A DNA stretch of 64,000 bases from Lepisosteus oculatus (GCF_040954835.1 NW_027168352.1:647501-711500), one strand, 5' to 3'; positions 44,601 through 57,692 are shown, counted from the first letter of the stretch. Notes: a model not told the origin generated them from the sequence alone. Numbers and translations are program-made.

Positions 44601-45912
44601 AGAGACCTCTTGGCCATCAGGACTGTGGGGGTCAGAGTGGGGAGCTGTAGGGTATCGGGAGTTTAGGGGTCAGTGTGGGGAGCTGTAGGGTATCGGGAGT
44701 TTAGGGGTCAGTGTGTGGGGAGCTGTAGGGTATCGGGAGTTTAGGGGTCAGTGTGGGGAGATGTAGGGTATCAGGAGTTTAGGGGTAAGTGTGGGGAGCT
44801 GTAGGGTATCGGGAGTTTAGGGGTCAGTGTGGGGAGCTGTAGGGTAGATGTGGGGCACCGGGCCCACCACAGGGCGGCCGGTCCAGTCTCGCGGAAGGCG
44901 ACCGGGTCAGACTTACGGAAAAGCACCGGGACTTGGGCAGGGACCTCTCCCGCTGCCAGTCCGGGTTCGGCCTGACCGGTGTGACCTGTGAAGACGCCAA
45001 ACAGCCCATCTCCGAGACAGCTCTGACCACATAGCCCAGCCCAGTCGTGTCGAGACTAGGGGCCTTGGGCAGTCTTGACAGTGTGTCCAGTGAGAGTGTG
45101 GACAGGTGAGTGTGTACAGTGTGTCCAGTGAGAGTCTGGACAGGTGAGTGTGTACAGTGTGTCCAGTGAGAGTCTGGACAGGTGAGTCAGACCAGTGTGT
45201 CCAGTAAGAGTCTGGACAGGTGAGTCTCTACAGTGTGTCCAGTGAGAGTCTGGACAGGTGAGTGTGTACAGTGTGTCCAGTAAGAGTCTGGACAGGTGAG
45301 TCTCTACAGTGTGTCCAGTGAGAGTCTGGACAGGTGAGTGTGTACAGTGTGTCCAGTAAGAGTCTGGACAGGTGAGTCTCTAAAGTGTCTCCAGTGAGAG
45401 TCTGGACAGGTGAGTGTGTACAGTGTGTCCAGTAAGAGTCTGGACAGGTGAGTGTGTACAATGAGTCCAGTAAGAGTCTGGACAGGTGAGTCTCTACAGT
45501 GTGTCCAGGAAGAGTGTGGGACGTTCAGAGGCAATCTGTGCACTCAGAAGGTCATAATGGACCTGCAGCTTGGTTTTCCTCGGACCCGCGACCCTGTCTC
45601 TTGAGCCAAGGCGTGTCCTCAGTCAAGATCACCACTGGAAGTGTCTCTCCTTGTCTGGAGGTGTTACCGTGAGACCTGGTCTGTCAAGCGCTTTGCGCTG
45701 CTATGTGTGTGAAAGGTGCTCTATCAGTGAAGTTTATTATTATTATTATTATAATACAGCGAGCGCTGCTGGGGGCGGAGAGGCCAGTCGGAGGAGGGCT
45801 GGACGCTGGACGCTGGACGGCGGGCGGGAGGGGTGGACTTACGACGCCTCGCCGGGCCCGGGTCCTGCTGCGACCGCGCACGGCCGTGCGGCATCTCTGT
45901 CGGTCCATCGTC
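41662..45912 (-). CDS. Unrecognised 8-exon gene, full copy B2
   Basis: Exons: 45843-45912, 44917-44985, 44445-44537, 43639-44028, 43012-43059, 42451-42498, 41818-41981, 41662-41689. All lengths and phases equal B1, including the GC donor after exon 4. Differences are substitutions, for example ERSLPKSRC for ERSRPKSRC in exon 2 and RSPPPPPPSGP for RSSPPAPPSGP in exon 4. No exon is interrupted. The intact frame in two separately drifted copies supports a real protein. Confidence 0.7.
42013..42424. repeat. 62-bp minisatellite in intron 6, B2
   Basis: Counterpart of 23983-24395. Confidence 0.9.
42640..43630. repeat. Purine-rich and GACAGA repeats in introns 4-5, B2
   Basis: Counterpart of 24600-25605. 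Interrupted only by exon 5 (43012-43059). Confidence 0.85.
44100..44430. repeat. 39-bp minisatellite in intron 3, B2
   Basis: Counterpart of 26075-26405. Confidence 0.9.
44635..44848. repeat. 38-bp TAGGG-containing minisatellite in intron 2, B2
   Basis: Counterpart of 26590-26825. It ends CTGTAGGGTAGATGTGGGG, the undisturbed version of the unit 3 telomere junction. Confidence 0.9.
45080..45530. repeat. 39-bp minisatellite in intron 1, B2
   Basis: Counterpart of 27045-27455, one unit longer. Confidence 0.9.
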
Positions 45913-46538
45913 CTGCCGAGACAAGAAGAGTCACAGAGGGGAGGGGGCGGAGCCACACAGCTGGGTGGCTTGTTCCCCACCCCCGCCCCCCTCTGTGTAC
46001 AGAAGAGCCTCCTGTCATGACTGGAGGAGCTCACCCAGCTGTGTCCTGAGAGAAGCCAGGGTATCAGCTTTGTTCCACACCCCCGCCACTCTCTGTGTAC
46101 AGTAGACCCTCCTGTCCTGACTGGAGGAGCTCACCCAGCTGTGTCTGGAGAGAAGCCAGGGTATCGGCTTCAACCACAGGGCTGGGCAGCTTGTTCCCCA
46201 CCCCCACCACTCTCTGTGTAGAGGTGCACCTCCTCTCAATATCTTTTTACAGCAAGATCACACCCATAAGAGTGGAGTAACAGGGAAAAAAAACAACTTA
46301 TTTCTCAACTTATTTTATTTCTCGACAGCGGCATTTTTTAACTGACTTACCGATTCACGGGGATACTTAAGGGCGAAACTGAAGCTGAAACTATTATTTG
46401 ATTGAAGTTGAAGTAACCCGCGAATCTTTTTTGGAATTAACACGTGTTTAGAAAGCGATATATAATCCTTTCCTCCTCCTCTCTCTTCACTCCTCTGAGC
46501 TCACGGGGCTCCGGCGCCGCCCCCCGCTAGAATCCGCC

Positions 46539-46641
46539 GCTCTGTGACGTCAGGCGGCTCATTGTGACGCCCCCGTGACGTCGCCCCCGACGCGCTCACG
46601 GCTCGGCCGCGAAAAACAAAAATGGCCGACATTTTTCGCGG
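46539..46641 (-). promoter_or_regulatory. CpG-rich promoter candidate with CRE, B2
   Basis: TGACGTCA at 46545-46552 and the same CCGCGAAAAA/TTTTTCGCGG hairpin as in unit 1. Confidence 0.45.
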
Positions 46642-47559
46642 ATGTTGTTTTTTTTTAGGTGGACATTTTATTTTTCCAACTCTCGGCGGCCAGCCGGGTG
46701 TCCCTGTACGAACCCGGTAGTCGCCACCCCGGACAAGCAGGGGAAACGGGTCCAGCTGTTTCTGGCCCAAGGGTTACAAAAGCTGCATTTGAATTTAAAG
46801 ACAAAATCACGTCGAGGGCGCATTCAGCACCCCCACGTCCAACACGGGTTTCCGTGGGGTGGGGTTCAGTGAAATTAGCACCCCCCCGACCCCCAAGTCA
46901 AAGAAAGACCAACCTCCACCCCCCTCTAGCGGCCAAGGGCGGAAATTTCGGGCCACGCCACGTCCAAAAAACACGGGTTCCCCCCCCCCTCCCCCTGTCC
47001 TGCGGGGAAAAGACACGGCATTTTCTTTTCCGAGCCCTGCGTGGGACCTCACGACCCCCCCCAAAAAAAACGGGCTTCGGAGACGAGGAAAACCAGGCAC
47101 GTCGACCTCTCTACAACACCACCCGGCCGTTTCTGTTTCAAACCGTGGTAAAAAAATAAATACAATTTCGCCCCTCACCGACCGCCGCGCAAAAAAACAC
47201 AACTTCACGCTACAGAAACGGCCTGTGTGAGGGGGGGCACGGGAAAAAAATAAAACCGTGTGCGTGTTTTCGGCAGAGTAAGCTCAGCGGGGAAACTCCC
47301 TGAATCTCAGGGTTGCTTCTTGAACCCCGAAAACGACCTTTTTTCTCTCTCTCGTTTTCTTAGTGTCTGGGACGTTCACGAACTCCGCCGCGTCGGTGCG
47401 ATTCCCAGCGGGACTTGAACATAACCCCCCCGTGGGGCCACAGCGCCCCCGTGTGGCCGAGAGGACCACCACCCTCAGGGCTGAGCTTTTACTGCCGTGT
47501 CCCGCTTTTACTCTGGCGATGAAGGAGGGAATCAAGGAGGAGAATTAATATTGTGATCC

Positions 47560-47828
47560 ACCAGTCCATCACAGGACACACACACACCCTGGACAGGACA
47601 CCAGTCCTTCACAGGATACCAGTCCATCACAGGACACACACACACCCTTGACAGGACACCAGTCCTTCACAGGATACAAGTCCATCACAGTACACACACA
47701 CACCCTGGACAGGACACCAGTCCATCACAGGACACACACACACTCACACACCCTGGACAGGACAGCAGTCCATCACAGGACACACACACTCTCACACACC
47801 CTGGACAGGACACCAGTCCATCACAGGA
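47560..47828. repeat. CA-rich minisatellite, unit 3
   Basis: Counterpart of 29485-29757. Confidence 0.85.
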
Positions 47829-48589
47829 TGTTCAGTGCCTCTCTCTAATAAAGTAGAAACAAGACATTAAACTCCGTTCAAAACAGGAGAAATCACCAGG
47901 ACACCATACACCTTGCTCAGGACGATGGGAGAAGACCTGTACCTTCACGAGTCCGGGTTGTGAAAACTTCTTCTGGCAGTTCAAAACGTTTCGAAGGGAC
48001 CACAGCGCAACCCTGTTTTCCATTTCTATCGTGTATTATTATACAGTCATAAGTATCTGTACTGATCACAGAGTCCCCCTCTCACTGCCAGAACTGAAGC
48101 CCAGTGCAGCACGAATAATAATAATAATAATAATTAATCCATCTGGACTCTCCACTCAGAGCTCTTCCCAGGTCAGGGGGATCCAGTGGGGAGGAGAGCA
48201 GAGGGATGTAGCCAGTTCAGAGAGGGGGGGTGATTAGGAGGCCATGATGGGTCAAGACCAGGGGGGGAATCAGGCCAGGATACTGGGGTAACACCCCTAC
48301 TCTTCTCAAGAAACACCCGGGATTGTTAACGAGCACAGAGAGTCAGGACCTTGGTTTGACGTCTCATCCGAAGGACGGCGCCTGTTTACAGTCCAGTGTC
48401 CCCCGTCACTATACTGGGGCATCAAGACCCACACAGACCGCAGGGTGAGAGCGCCCCCTGCTGGCCCCACTCACACCTCTCCCAGCAGCAACTTTGGGGG
48501 GGGGGGGGAGGGAAAAAACCAAAAGCTAAACAGATTTTTTTAAAAAATTTTTTATTGATGCTTAACAAAAGAACAAAAATTACAAGCTT

Positions 48590-49073
48590 CAGTCCAGACT
48601 GGGGTCTGGGGTCCCTCAGCTTCAGTCCAGTCCAGAATGGGGCCCCTCAGCTTCAGTCCAGTCCAGTCTGGGGCCCCTCAGCTCCAGTCCAACCTGGTGT
48701 CCCTCAGCTCCAGTGCAGTCCAGACTGGGGTCCCTCAGCTTCGGTCCAGCACAGACTGGGGTCCCTCAGCTTTGGTCCAGCACGGTCTGGGGTCCCTCAG
48801 CTTCAGTCCAGACTGGGGTCCCTCAGCTCCAGTCCAGTCCAGTCTGGTGTCTCTCAGCTCCAGTCCAGTCCAGTCTGGGGCCCCTCAGCTCCGGTGCAGT
48901 CCAGTCTGGTGTCTCTCAGCTCCGGTCCAGTCCAGTCTGGTGTCCCTAGGCTCCAGTCCAGTCCAGTCTGGTGTCCCTCAGCTCCTGTCCAGTCCAGTCT
49001 GGGGCCCCTCAGCTTCAGTGCAGTCCAGTCTGGCGTCCCTCAGCTCCAGTCCAGTCCAGTCTAGTCCAGTCCA
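48590..49073. repeat. 31-bp minisatellite, A3
   Basis: Counterpart of 30518-31000. Confidence 0.9.
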
Positions 49074-49077
49074 GATC

Positions 49078-49602
49078 TTAGCTGGCACAGAACCAGGAAA
49101 GGAACCTGGAAAGAATATTGTTATTGCAGGTGTGAGGGACACAGACACAGACGTCACCATGACATCAAACAGCAAGAGGAGACTCCTCCTTGAATCACAG
49201 ACACGACCGGGTGGCGCCCCCCTGTCTGCTCACCTGCACCTCCTCTTCCTCTTCTTGTCCTTCCCGGCAGCCTGCTCCTCCTCTCCCTCGCTCTTCCTCT
49301 CCTGACCCACGGTCTCCGCCGCCTCCATGGGCTCGTCGTGATCATCTGTCTCCACCGACACGCAGCTCAGGGAGTTTAAAAAGACGCACCAGCGATTCTG
49401 CAGCAGAGACAGGAGAGTCACATTAAGAGTCGGACTGGACACTCCAGGACATGAACACTGCACTGAGAGAGAGAGAGGGGTTCATACAGACACACTGACT
49501 GGACACTGACTGGACACTGGACAGGAGTAAAGAGAGGATCAGAGCATTACCCACCTTATTTTTCTTCTGTCTCACAGGAGGTGGTGATTGGACCTCCTCC
49601 AG
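49078..49602 (-). pseudogene. Partial gene copy A3 (exons 6-8)
   Basis: Exons 49555-49602, 49234-49397 and 49078-49105, open and in phase. Intron 6 is one 62-bp unit shorter than in A1 and A2. Confidence 0.75.
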
Positions 49603-49727
49603 CTGGAGTCCGAGGAGGGAGAGAGGGGGCAGGAGAGGGACAGCACAGGGAGAGAAAGAGAGAGACAGGTGAGTCAAGTGTCCCAAGAGTACAGAGACTC
49701 TGCTGAAATCACACTCGCAGTGAGTGA

Positions 49728-50335
49728 CACCGACACTAACCAGCCTCAGGACAGCACTGCTAGAGCATCACAACCCAGACTCAACCACATCACAGCACAG
49801 ATCAAACAGCAATATCTCACACACTGGGACACACACACACAAACACAACATAAACTGGAATGCTACAGAACCTTAAACAGACAATACACACTAGCTGAAT
49901 ATTTGACCAAAATAAAAAATAACAAACAGAAACAGACCCTGACGAAGAACAGGCTCAGTGACCACAACCTGGTCATAGAAACTGGGCGACACAGGCAGAC
50001 CTGGCTGCCCAGAGAGGACAGGCTGTGCTCCCACTGCCAGCAGGGAGAAATAGAGACAGAGGTGCACTTCCTACTGCACTGTGACAGATACTCTGGGATT
50101 AGAGAAACATTCTTCCCGAAATTCAGTAATCTAATCCCAGAGTTCCCACACCTGCCAGAATCACAACGGGTCCCAATCCTACTGGGAGAGGGAGGAGGGA
50201 ACTCAGTTGATCTGGCAGCCCAGTATGTGATCTCCTGTCACAGCCTGAGGAACAGTGAGTCTGTCTCCCAATAATGCTCCAGCCGCCTACAGTATATGTC
50301 AATATTTTATAATATGTGTTTGTTGTAAATGTCTG
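49728..50335 (+). mobile_element. LINE C-terminal fragment, A3
   Basis: Open frame to TAA 50272-50274. Changes include TLTKNRLSD for TLTKYRLSD and CSHCQQGE for CSHCQRGE. The C-C-H-C residues are kept. Confidence 0.75.
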
Positions 50336-50344
50336 TAACATGTC

Positions 50345-51797
50345 TGCTTTACGCAGAGAGTGGCGGGGGTTGGATGTCAAGGCCTGACGATACCGCATTA
50401 CGCAGAGAGTGGAGGGGTGGGATGTCAGGGCCCGACGACACTGCTTTATGCAGAGAATGGAGGGGTGGGTGTCAGGGCCATACGACACTTCTTTATTCAG
50501 AGAGTGGAGGGGGTGGGATGTCAGGGCTAGATGACACTGCTTTACACAGAGAGTGGAGAGGTGGGTGTCAAGGCTATACGACAGTGCTTTACACAGAGAG
50601 TGGTGGGGGTGGGATGTCAGGGCCATATGACACTGCTTTACACAGAGAGTGGCGGGGCTAGGATGTCAGGGCCATATGACACTGCTTTACACAGAGAGTG
50701 GTGGGGGTGGGATGTCAGGGCTTGACGACACTGCTTTATGCAGAGAGTGGAGGGGTGGGATGTCAGGGCTATACGACAGTGCTTTCGGCAGAGAGTGGTG
50801 GGGGTGTGATGTCAGGGCCATACGACACTTCTTTACGCAGGGAGTGGCAGGGGTGGGATGTCAGGGCCTGACGATACTACTTTACACAGTTAGTGGTGGG
50901 GGTGGGATGTCAGGGCCATACGACACTTCTTTACGCAGAGAGTGGCAGGGCTTGACGACACTGCTTTATGCAAAAAATGGAGGGGTGGGTGTCAGGGCTA
51001 TATGACAGTGCTTTCCGCAGAGAGTGGTGGGGGTGTGATGTCAGGGCCATACAGCAGTGCTTTACACAGAGAGTGATGGGGGTGTGATGTCAGGGCCATA
51101 TGACACTGCTTTACACAGAGAGTGGCGGGGGTGGGATATCAGGGCCTGACAACACAGCTTAACGCAGAGTGTGGAGGGGTGGGTGTCAGGGTTATACGGC
51201 AGTGCTTTACGCAGAGAGTGGTGGGGGTGTGATGTCAGGGCCATACGACAGTGCTTTACACAGAGAGTGGCGGGGGAGGGATGTCAGGGCTTGACAACAC
51301 TGCTTTATGTAGAGAGTGGAGGGGAGGGTTTCAGAGCCATAAGACACTGCTTTATGCAGAGAGTGGAGGGATTGGTGTCAGGGCCATATGACACTACTTT
51401 ACACAGAGAGTGGCGGGAGTGGGATGTCAGGCCCTGACGATACTACTTTACGTAGACAGTGGCGGGGGTGGGATGTCAGGGCCTGACGACACTGCTTTAT
51501 TCAGAGTGGAGGGGTGGGTGTCAGGGCTATACGACAGTGCTTAATGCAGAGAGTGGAGGGTTGGGTGTCAGGGCTATATGACAGTGCTTTCCGCAGAGAG
51601 TGGTGGGGGTGTGATGTCAGGGCCATACGACACTTCTTTACGCAGGGAGTGGCAGGGGTGGGATGTCAGGGCCTGACGATACTTATTTACGCAGAGAGTG
51701 GCAGGGGTGGGATGTCAGGGCCTGACGACACTGCTTTATGCAGAGAATGGAGGGGTGGGTGTCAGGGCCATACGACACTTCTTTATTCAGAGAGTGG
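50345..51797. repeat. About 47-bp minisatellite, A3
   Basis: Closer to unit 2 than to unit 1 in subtype order. Confidence 0.9.
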
Positions 51798-52019
51798 AGA
51801 TCTAGACAAAGGGGGCAACTCTTAGTCGTATGGGCTTAGTCACACATCGCAGCGATTAAAAAAACAAAAGAAACATATTATGTCTGTTACTAACGACTTT
51901 TTTTTCCTACATTGAAAGTCTCTTTCCCGGGTGATTTTCTAGCGCGACTGGGGCTCTTCATTTCTCCTCGGTGTCTCATCGCGGGCGGATTTGAAACAGA
52001 CCACAGAAGGTGGTCACAC

Positions 52020-54668
52020 ACTATATTATTATTGAGAGACAGGCTCACTGTCTGTACCTCAGGCTGGGACAGGAGATCCCACACTGTATTATTATTATTG
52101 AGAGACAGGCTTACTCTCTGTTCCTCAAGCTGAGACAGGACATCACATACTGTATTATTAATGATTGACAGGCTCACTGTTCCTCAGGCTGGGACAGGAG
52201 ATCACACACTGTATTATTATTATTGAGAGACAAGCTCACTGTCTGTTCCTCAGGCTGGGACAGAGGATCACACACTGTATTATTATTATTTAGAGACAGG
52301 CTCACTGTCTGTTCCTCAGAGTTGGACAGGAGATCCCACACTGAATTATTATTATAGAGAGACAGGCTCACTGTATGTTCCCCAGGCTGGGTCAGGAGCT
52401 CACACAGTATTATTATAATTATTGAGAGACAGTCTCACTGTCTGTTCCTCAGTCTGGGACAGGAGATCACACACTGTATTATTATTATTGAGAGACAGGC
52501 TCACTGTCTGTTCCCCAGGCTGGGACAGGACATCCCACACTGTATTATTATAATTATTTAGAGACAGACTCACTGTCTTTTCCTCGGTCTGGGACAGATG
52601 GTCACACACTGTATTATTATTGAGACAGGCTCACTGTCTGTTCCTCAATCTGGGACAGTAGATCACATTGTATTATTATTATTAATATTATTGAGAGTCT
52701 GGCACACTGTTCCCCAGGCTGGGACAGGAGATCCCACACTGTATTATTATTATTTTGAGACAGGCTCACTGTTTGTTCCTCAGGCTGGGACAGGAGATCC
52801 CACACTGAATTATTATTATTTTGAGACAGGCTCACTGTTTGTTCCTCAGGCTGGGACAGGAGATCCCACACTGAATTATTATTATTGAGAGACAGGCTTA
52901 CTCTCTGTTCCTCAGGCGGAGACAGGACATCACATACTGTATTATTATTGATTGACAGGCTTATTGTTCCTCAGGCTGGGACAGGAGATCAGACACTGTA
53001 TTATTATTATAGTGAGACAGGTTCACTGTATGTTCCCCAGGCTGGGACAGGAGGTCATACATTATATTATTATTAAAGAGAGACAGGCTCACAGTATGTT
53101 CCACAAACTGAGACAGGAATTCACACTGTATTATTATTATTGAAAGACAGACTCACTGTCTTTTCCTCAGTCTGGGACAGTTGGTCACATACTGTATTAT
53201 TATTATTGAGAGACAGGCTCACTGTTCCTCATGCTGGGACAGTAGATCACACTGTATTATTATTACTGAGAGTCTGGCTCACTGTTCCCCAGGCTGGGAC
53301 AGGAGATCACACACTGTATTATTATTAGTGAGAGACAGGCTTACTCTCTGTTCCACAGGCTGAGACAGGACATCACATATTGTATTATTATTATTGACAG
53401 ATAGGCTGACTGTCTGTTCCTCAGGCTGGGACAGAGGATCACACACTGTATTATTATTGAGAGACAGGCTCACTCTCTGTTCCTCAGGCTGGGACAGGAG
53501 ATCACACATTGGCTTGTTATTGAGAGGCAGGCTCACTGTCTGTTCCTCAGGCTGGGACAGGAGATCACATGCTGTATTATTATTATTGAGAGACAGGCTC
53601 ATTGTCTGTTTCTCAGGCTGGGACAGGAGATCACACACTGTATTATTATTATTGACAGATAGGCTGACTGTCTGTTCCTCAGAATGGGACAAGAGATCAC
53701 ACACTGTATTACTATTATTGACAGATAGGCTCACTGTGTCTTCGCTTGGGCTTGAACAGAAGATCACACACTGGATTATTATTACTGAGAGAGGCTCACA
53801 GTCTGTTCCTCAGGCTGGGACAGGAAATCACACACTCTATTATTATTATTGAGAGACAGGCTCACTGTCTGTTCCTCAGGCTAGGGTAGGATATCACACA
53901 CTGTATTATTAGTATTGAGAGAAAGCCTCAGTGTTCCCCAGGCTGGGACAGGAGATCACACATTGTATTTTTATTATTGAGAGACAGGCTCACTGTTCCT
54001 CAGGCTGGGACAGGAGTTCAAACTGTATTATTATTATTATTGAGAGACAAGCTCACTGTTCCCCAGGCTGGGACAGGAGGCGCAATTATTATTGAGAGAC
54101 AGGCTCACTGTCTGTTCCTCAGGCTGGGACAGGAGATCACAAACTGTATTATTATTATAGAGAGACCTGCTCTTTCCTGACTGTTCCTTAGGCTGGGACA
54201 GCAGATCATAATCTGCTTTATTATTATTGAGAGACTGGCTCACTCCTGTCTGTTCCTCAGGTTGGGAAAGGAGATCAGACACTGTATTATTATTATTGAG
54301 AGACGGGCTCAGTGCTCCCCAGGCTGAGACAGGAGATCACACACTGTATTATTATTATTGAGTATCTGGTTCACTGTTCCCCAGGCTGGGACAGGAAATC
54401 ACACACTGTATTATTATTATTGAGAGACAGGCTCACTGTCTGTTCCTCAGGCTGGGGCAGGATATCACACACTGTATTATTCGTATTGAGAGACAGCCTC
54501 AGTGTTCCCCAGGCTGGGACAGGAGATCACACACTGTATTATTATTGAGAGACAGGTTCACTGTCTGTTCCTCTGGCTGGGGCAGGGAATCACACACTGT
54601 ATTATTAGGATTATTAAGAGACAGGCTCGCTGTCTGCTCCACAGGCTGGGACAGGATATCACACACTG
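52020..54668. repeat. About 64-bp minisatellite, A3
   Basis: Subtype order matches unit 2 almost exactly and differs from unit 1, so units 2 and 3 share a more recent ancestor. Confidence 0.92.
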
Positions 54669-55126
54669 TTGTAGTGTTCTCTCACGAGGCACCAGTTCTG
54701 TAGGGGTTTGGGCATTTACTGGGACAATTATTTTTGTGGCAGTAAATCACACAATTGATTCTTTTAATGGTCTTAGAATCCAACCATGCGACATAACTCA
54801 AACAACGCACACACAGGTACTAATACACGAGGATACATTTGTTAATATATAGAATATGCATTCAAACCTAACAGATCTTATCGTCTGGGTTATCAGAATA
54901 CAAAAGATATAAATTCATTCAGTTACAAAGAGTTACACATATCAAGAGGACATAAGTTCGGTATATCATTCATTTAGACCATTTCGTAATTGAACTTGTT
55001 TACAACTTCTACATGAGATACTTAAAACAAGTACATAACCCTTAGGAATTAAATTGATATCAACTGGTTGGGAGCAGTAATGCAATAAGGTTGAATACTC
55101 ACTGCCGGTGGGTCCCTTTTCACACC

Positions 55127-55199
55127 GTTTCCGTAGTGCAGCGGTTATCACGTTCGCCTCACACGCGAAAAATCCCCAGTTTGAAACCGGACGGGAACA
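55127..55199 (+). pseudogene. tRNA-Val(CAC) pseudogene, unit 3
   Basis: As the unit 2 copy but with CCAGTTTGAAACCGG, adding a T-stem mismatch. Confidence 0.7.
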
Positions 55200-55776
55200 G
55201 CCTCCTCTTTTTGCACGCTCCTGTACTTCACAGAGGTCTTGAGCGACCGGTCATTTGTTCCCAATGTGTTTCCGGTGCCTTCATGCACTCTTGTACCAAA
55301 CGCACGTTCCTTCTGTACGCGGAGCCGATCATTTGCAATTGGGCTGTGCCGACAGACCAGGACGAGCTCTGTCGGCTCAAAAGCAGCGCAGGACCTGCAA
55401 GAACAAAAGAAAGATTAGCATCCAGCGGGGGCTTCTTAGTGAGCCCAAGATCTCATCAAGAATCGGCTCCAGCAACAGGGCTGGGCGCACTGTTCCATTC
55501 GCCGACCACTCTCGGTGTAAACAAGTCCCTCCTGGTCTCTGCTTGAATTGCACTTTCCTGCGTTTGCTTTGGTGTAACTGGGTTCCCATGCATGGGCGAA
55601 TGTGAAGAAGATCCTAAGTAAGTCATTGAAGAAAACCGAGAAGAGGTCGGAGTGGCCTCTGTCGTTCATCAACGATCCAGTCAGGCAGTACTCCTCTGCA
55701 AAGCGCAGTTCGTTCACGTCGATTGACTTTTTTTTGCCTTCATTTGTGCATGTAGTAAAAGCAGACGCCCCTATTC

Positions 55777-55848
55777 TACCGTGAACCCGACTCGAACCGG
55801 GGTTGTGGCGGCCACAACGCAAAGTACTGACCACTATACGATCACGGA
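55777..55848 (-). tRNA. tRNA-His(GTG)-like, unit 3
   Basis: Same as unit 2, with the altered 5' terminal base. Confidence 0.6.
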
Positions 55849-56047
55849 GAGATACCGAGACACACGTGGCAGGGCGGAAAAGGCTGTGCTCTCTTCGTGT
55901 GACATAATTCGGAAAAGTCCTGACGTTGCATTTCAACTGAGCCCCAGTATACATCGACCCTTCGACACTCTGAGTGACACCTCTTGCGTGTTTTCTCATA
56001 TTTATGTAGTTTGCTTGCATGATGCCCGGAACAGCGGGGTTGTTCGC

Positions 56048-56119
56048 TCCCATATGGTCGAGCAGTTAGGATTCCTGGTTTTCACCCACGTGGCCTGGGT
56101 TCAACTCCCGGTATAGGAA
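56048..56119 (+). pseudogene. tRNA-Glu(TTC) decayed copy, unit 3
   Basis: The D loop reads AGCAGTTAGG (a conserved GG lost) and the acceptor 3' strand TATAGGA has a mismatch. Probably inactive, unlike the unit 1 copy. Confidence 0.7.
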
Positions 56120-56571
56120 CGTGTCAGTTTTGAATCCTGCTTTCCAAAAGATTAGCACCGTGTACGAAGGAGCCGCATTAAAACTACTCGAACGTGCAAA
56201 ACGTGCGAGAAGAGGGGGCGCTTGTTTCCAACCGAAACTTCTCGCGTGTGAGACGAGCTGACCATCGCTGCAGGAGGTGGGAGGGTTACTCTGGTAGACA
56301 GGGCTGACCTTCGGCAATAGGATTTATACTCTCCAAGATGATATTTGCACTTTCTGGAGAGGCGATTTTCTCCACTTCAGTAGCCCGATTTCGTCGATTG
56401 CGTGGAGAGGGCTGTAGAATGTGGCGCCGCCTTTCCTGCTCCGTCCATGACAGGCGTGCTGGTCTCTGGAGAGAGAGCACGGTCCATCAGCGCACTCCAA
56501 TAAAGGCACTGGAAGCAGCTGAATCGCATTGACGAAGCTCAGCGCTGGGCCGCTGGGCACCTCTTACCACC

Positions 56572-56644
56572 GTTTCCGTAGTGTAATGGTTATCACGTTT
56601 GCCTCACACGCAAAAGGTCCCCGGTTCGAAACTGGGCGGAAGCA
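56572..56644 (+). tRNA. tRNA-Val(CAC), unit 3
   Basis: 73 nt, GTTTCCGTAGTGTAATGG to CTGGGCGGAAGCA. The anticodon stem is TTTGC/GCAAA, fully paired, where unit 1 has TTCGC/GCAAA with a C-A mismatch. The best Val copy in the window. Confidence 0.87.
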
Positions 56645-56787
56645 GACTTCTTTTGTCGCCACGCACAAAAGGGGATTGGGGATTCGCCTAGCACTGTGAT
56701 CGAACAGACCCACTCACCTCTTAGTGTGGCGGGATCTGCACAGTGCATGTCACAGCGCCTGCTGTCACTTCAATGCGCGTCCTGATG

Positions 56788-56858
56788 TACCCCGGTCTCC
56801 CGCGTGACAGGTGGGGACAGGTGACAGGTCCACGTGACAGGTCCTATACTAACGAGGA
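56788..56858 (-). pseudogene. Scrambled tRNA-Asp fragment, unit 3 copy a
   Basis: Like the unit 1 form, with the additional CACGTGACAGGT segment. Confidence 0.6.
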
Positions 56859-57150
56859 AGACATCGCTCTCTCCGACCCCCGGCATCGTGTACCCACCCA
56901 CCGTGCTGGAAGCCGACTCGTGCTGTGATTCCTTTACGGAGCAGAAATGACAACCGAGGAGCCGAGAGATCATTTCAGCATTTCGCGTCTGAACGGAAAA
57001 CACAAACGACCAACTCGGAATGACTTGCCTTTGACGCTTATCAAAGCGTTCTTTGTGGATCGAACAGACCCACTCACCTCTTAGTGTGGCGGGATCTGCA
57101 CAGTGCATGTCACAGCGCATCCTGCTTTCACTTCAATGCGCGTCCTGATG

Positions 57151-57208
57151 TACCCCGGTCTCCCGCGTGACAGGTGGGGACAGGTGACAGGTCCACTACT
57201 AACGAGGA
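57151..57208 (-). pseudogene. Scrambled tRNA-Asp fragment, unit 3 copy b
   Basis: Like the shorter unit 2 form. Having both forms side by side suggests unequal exchange between units. Confidence 0.6.
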
Positions 57209-57620
57209 AGACATCGCTCTCTCCGACCCCCGGCATCGTGTCCCGACCCACCGTGCTGGAAGCCGACTCGTGCTGTGATTCCTTTACGGAGCAGAAATGA
57301 CAACCGAGGAGCCGAGAGATCATTTCAGCATTTCGCGTCTGAACGGAAAACACAAACGACCAACTCGGAATGACTTGCCTTTGACGCTTATCAAAGCGTT
57401 CTTTGTGGATCGAACAGACCCACTCACCTCTTAGTGTGGCGGGATCTGCACAGTGCATGTCGCAGCGCTCCCTGCTTTCACTTCAATGTGCTTCCTGATG
57501 TCGAGTCGTGTGCCGTGCGGAGGCTCTGAAAGCGAGAGCAATGAAAAGGTGCACGACGCTGTGTTAGAAAACAGAGAAGTGAAAGGCAGTCCTTTCTCTA
57601 AGGAGGTGAAAGAAAAGCTA

Positions 57621-57692
57621 CTCCCCGTCGGGGAATCGAACCCCGGTCTCCCGCGTGACAGGCGGGGATACTTGCCACTATACTAACGAGGA
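57621..57692 (-). tRNA. tRNA-Asp(GTC), unit 3
   Basis: The anticodon stem CCCGC/GCGGG is fully paired, as in canonical vertebrate tRNA-Asp. Only the D loop (GGCAAG) differs. Probably the functional Asp gene of the array. Confidence 0.9.

Larger units (their letters stand above)
29306..47374 (+). repeat. 18-kb tandem unit 2
   Basis: A block 29306-39940, B block 39941-47374. Same order of parts as unit 1. Confidence 0.92.
56700..57411 (+). repeat. Local tandem duplication of about 355 bp in unit 3
   Basis: The module starting CGAACAGACCCACTCACC occurs at about 56700, 57060 and 57411. Units 1 and 2 have only two starts (20624/20984 and 38692/39046). Confidence 0.85.
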
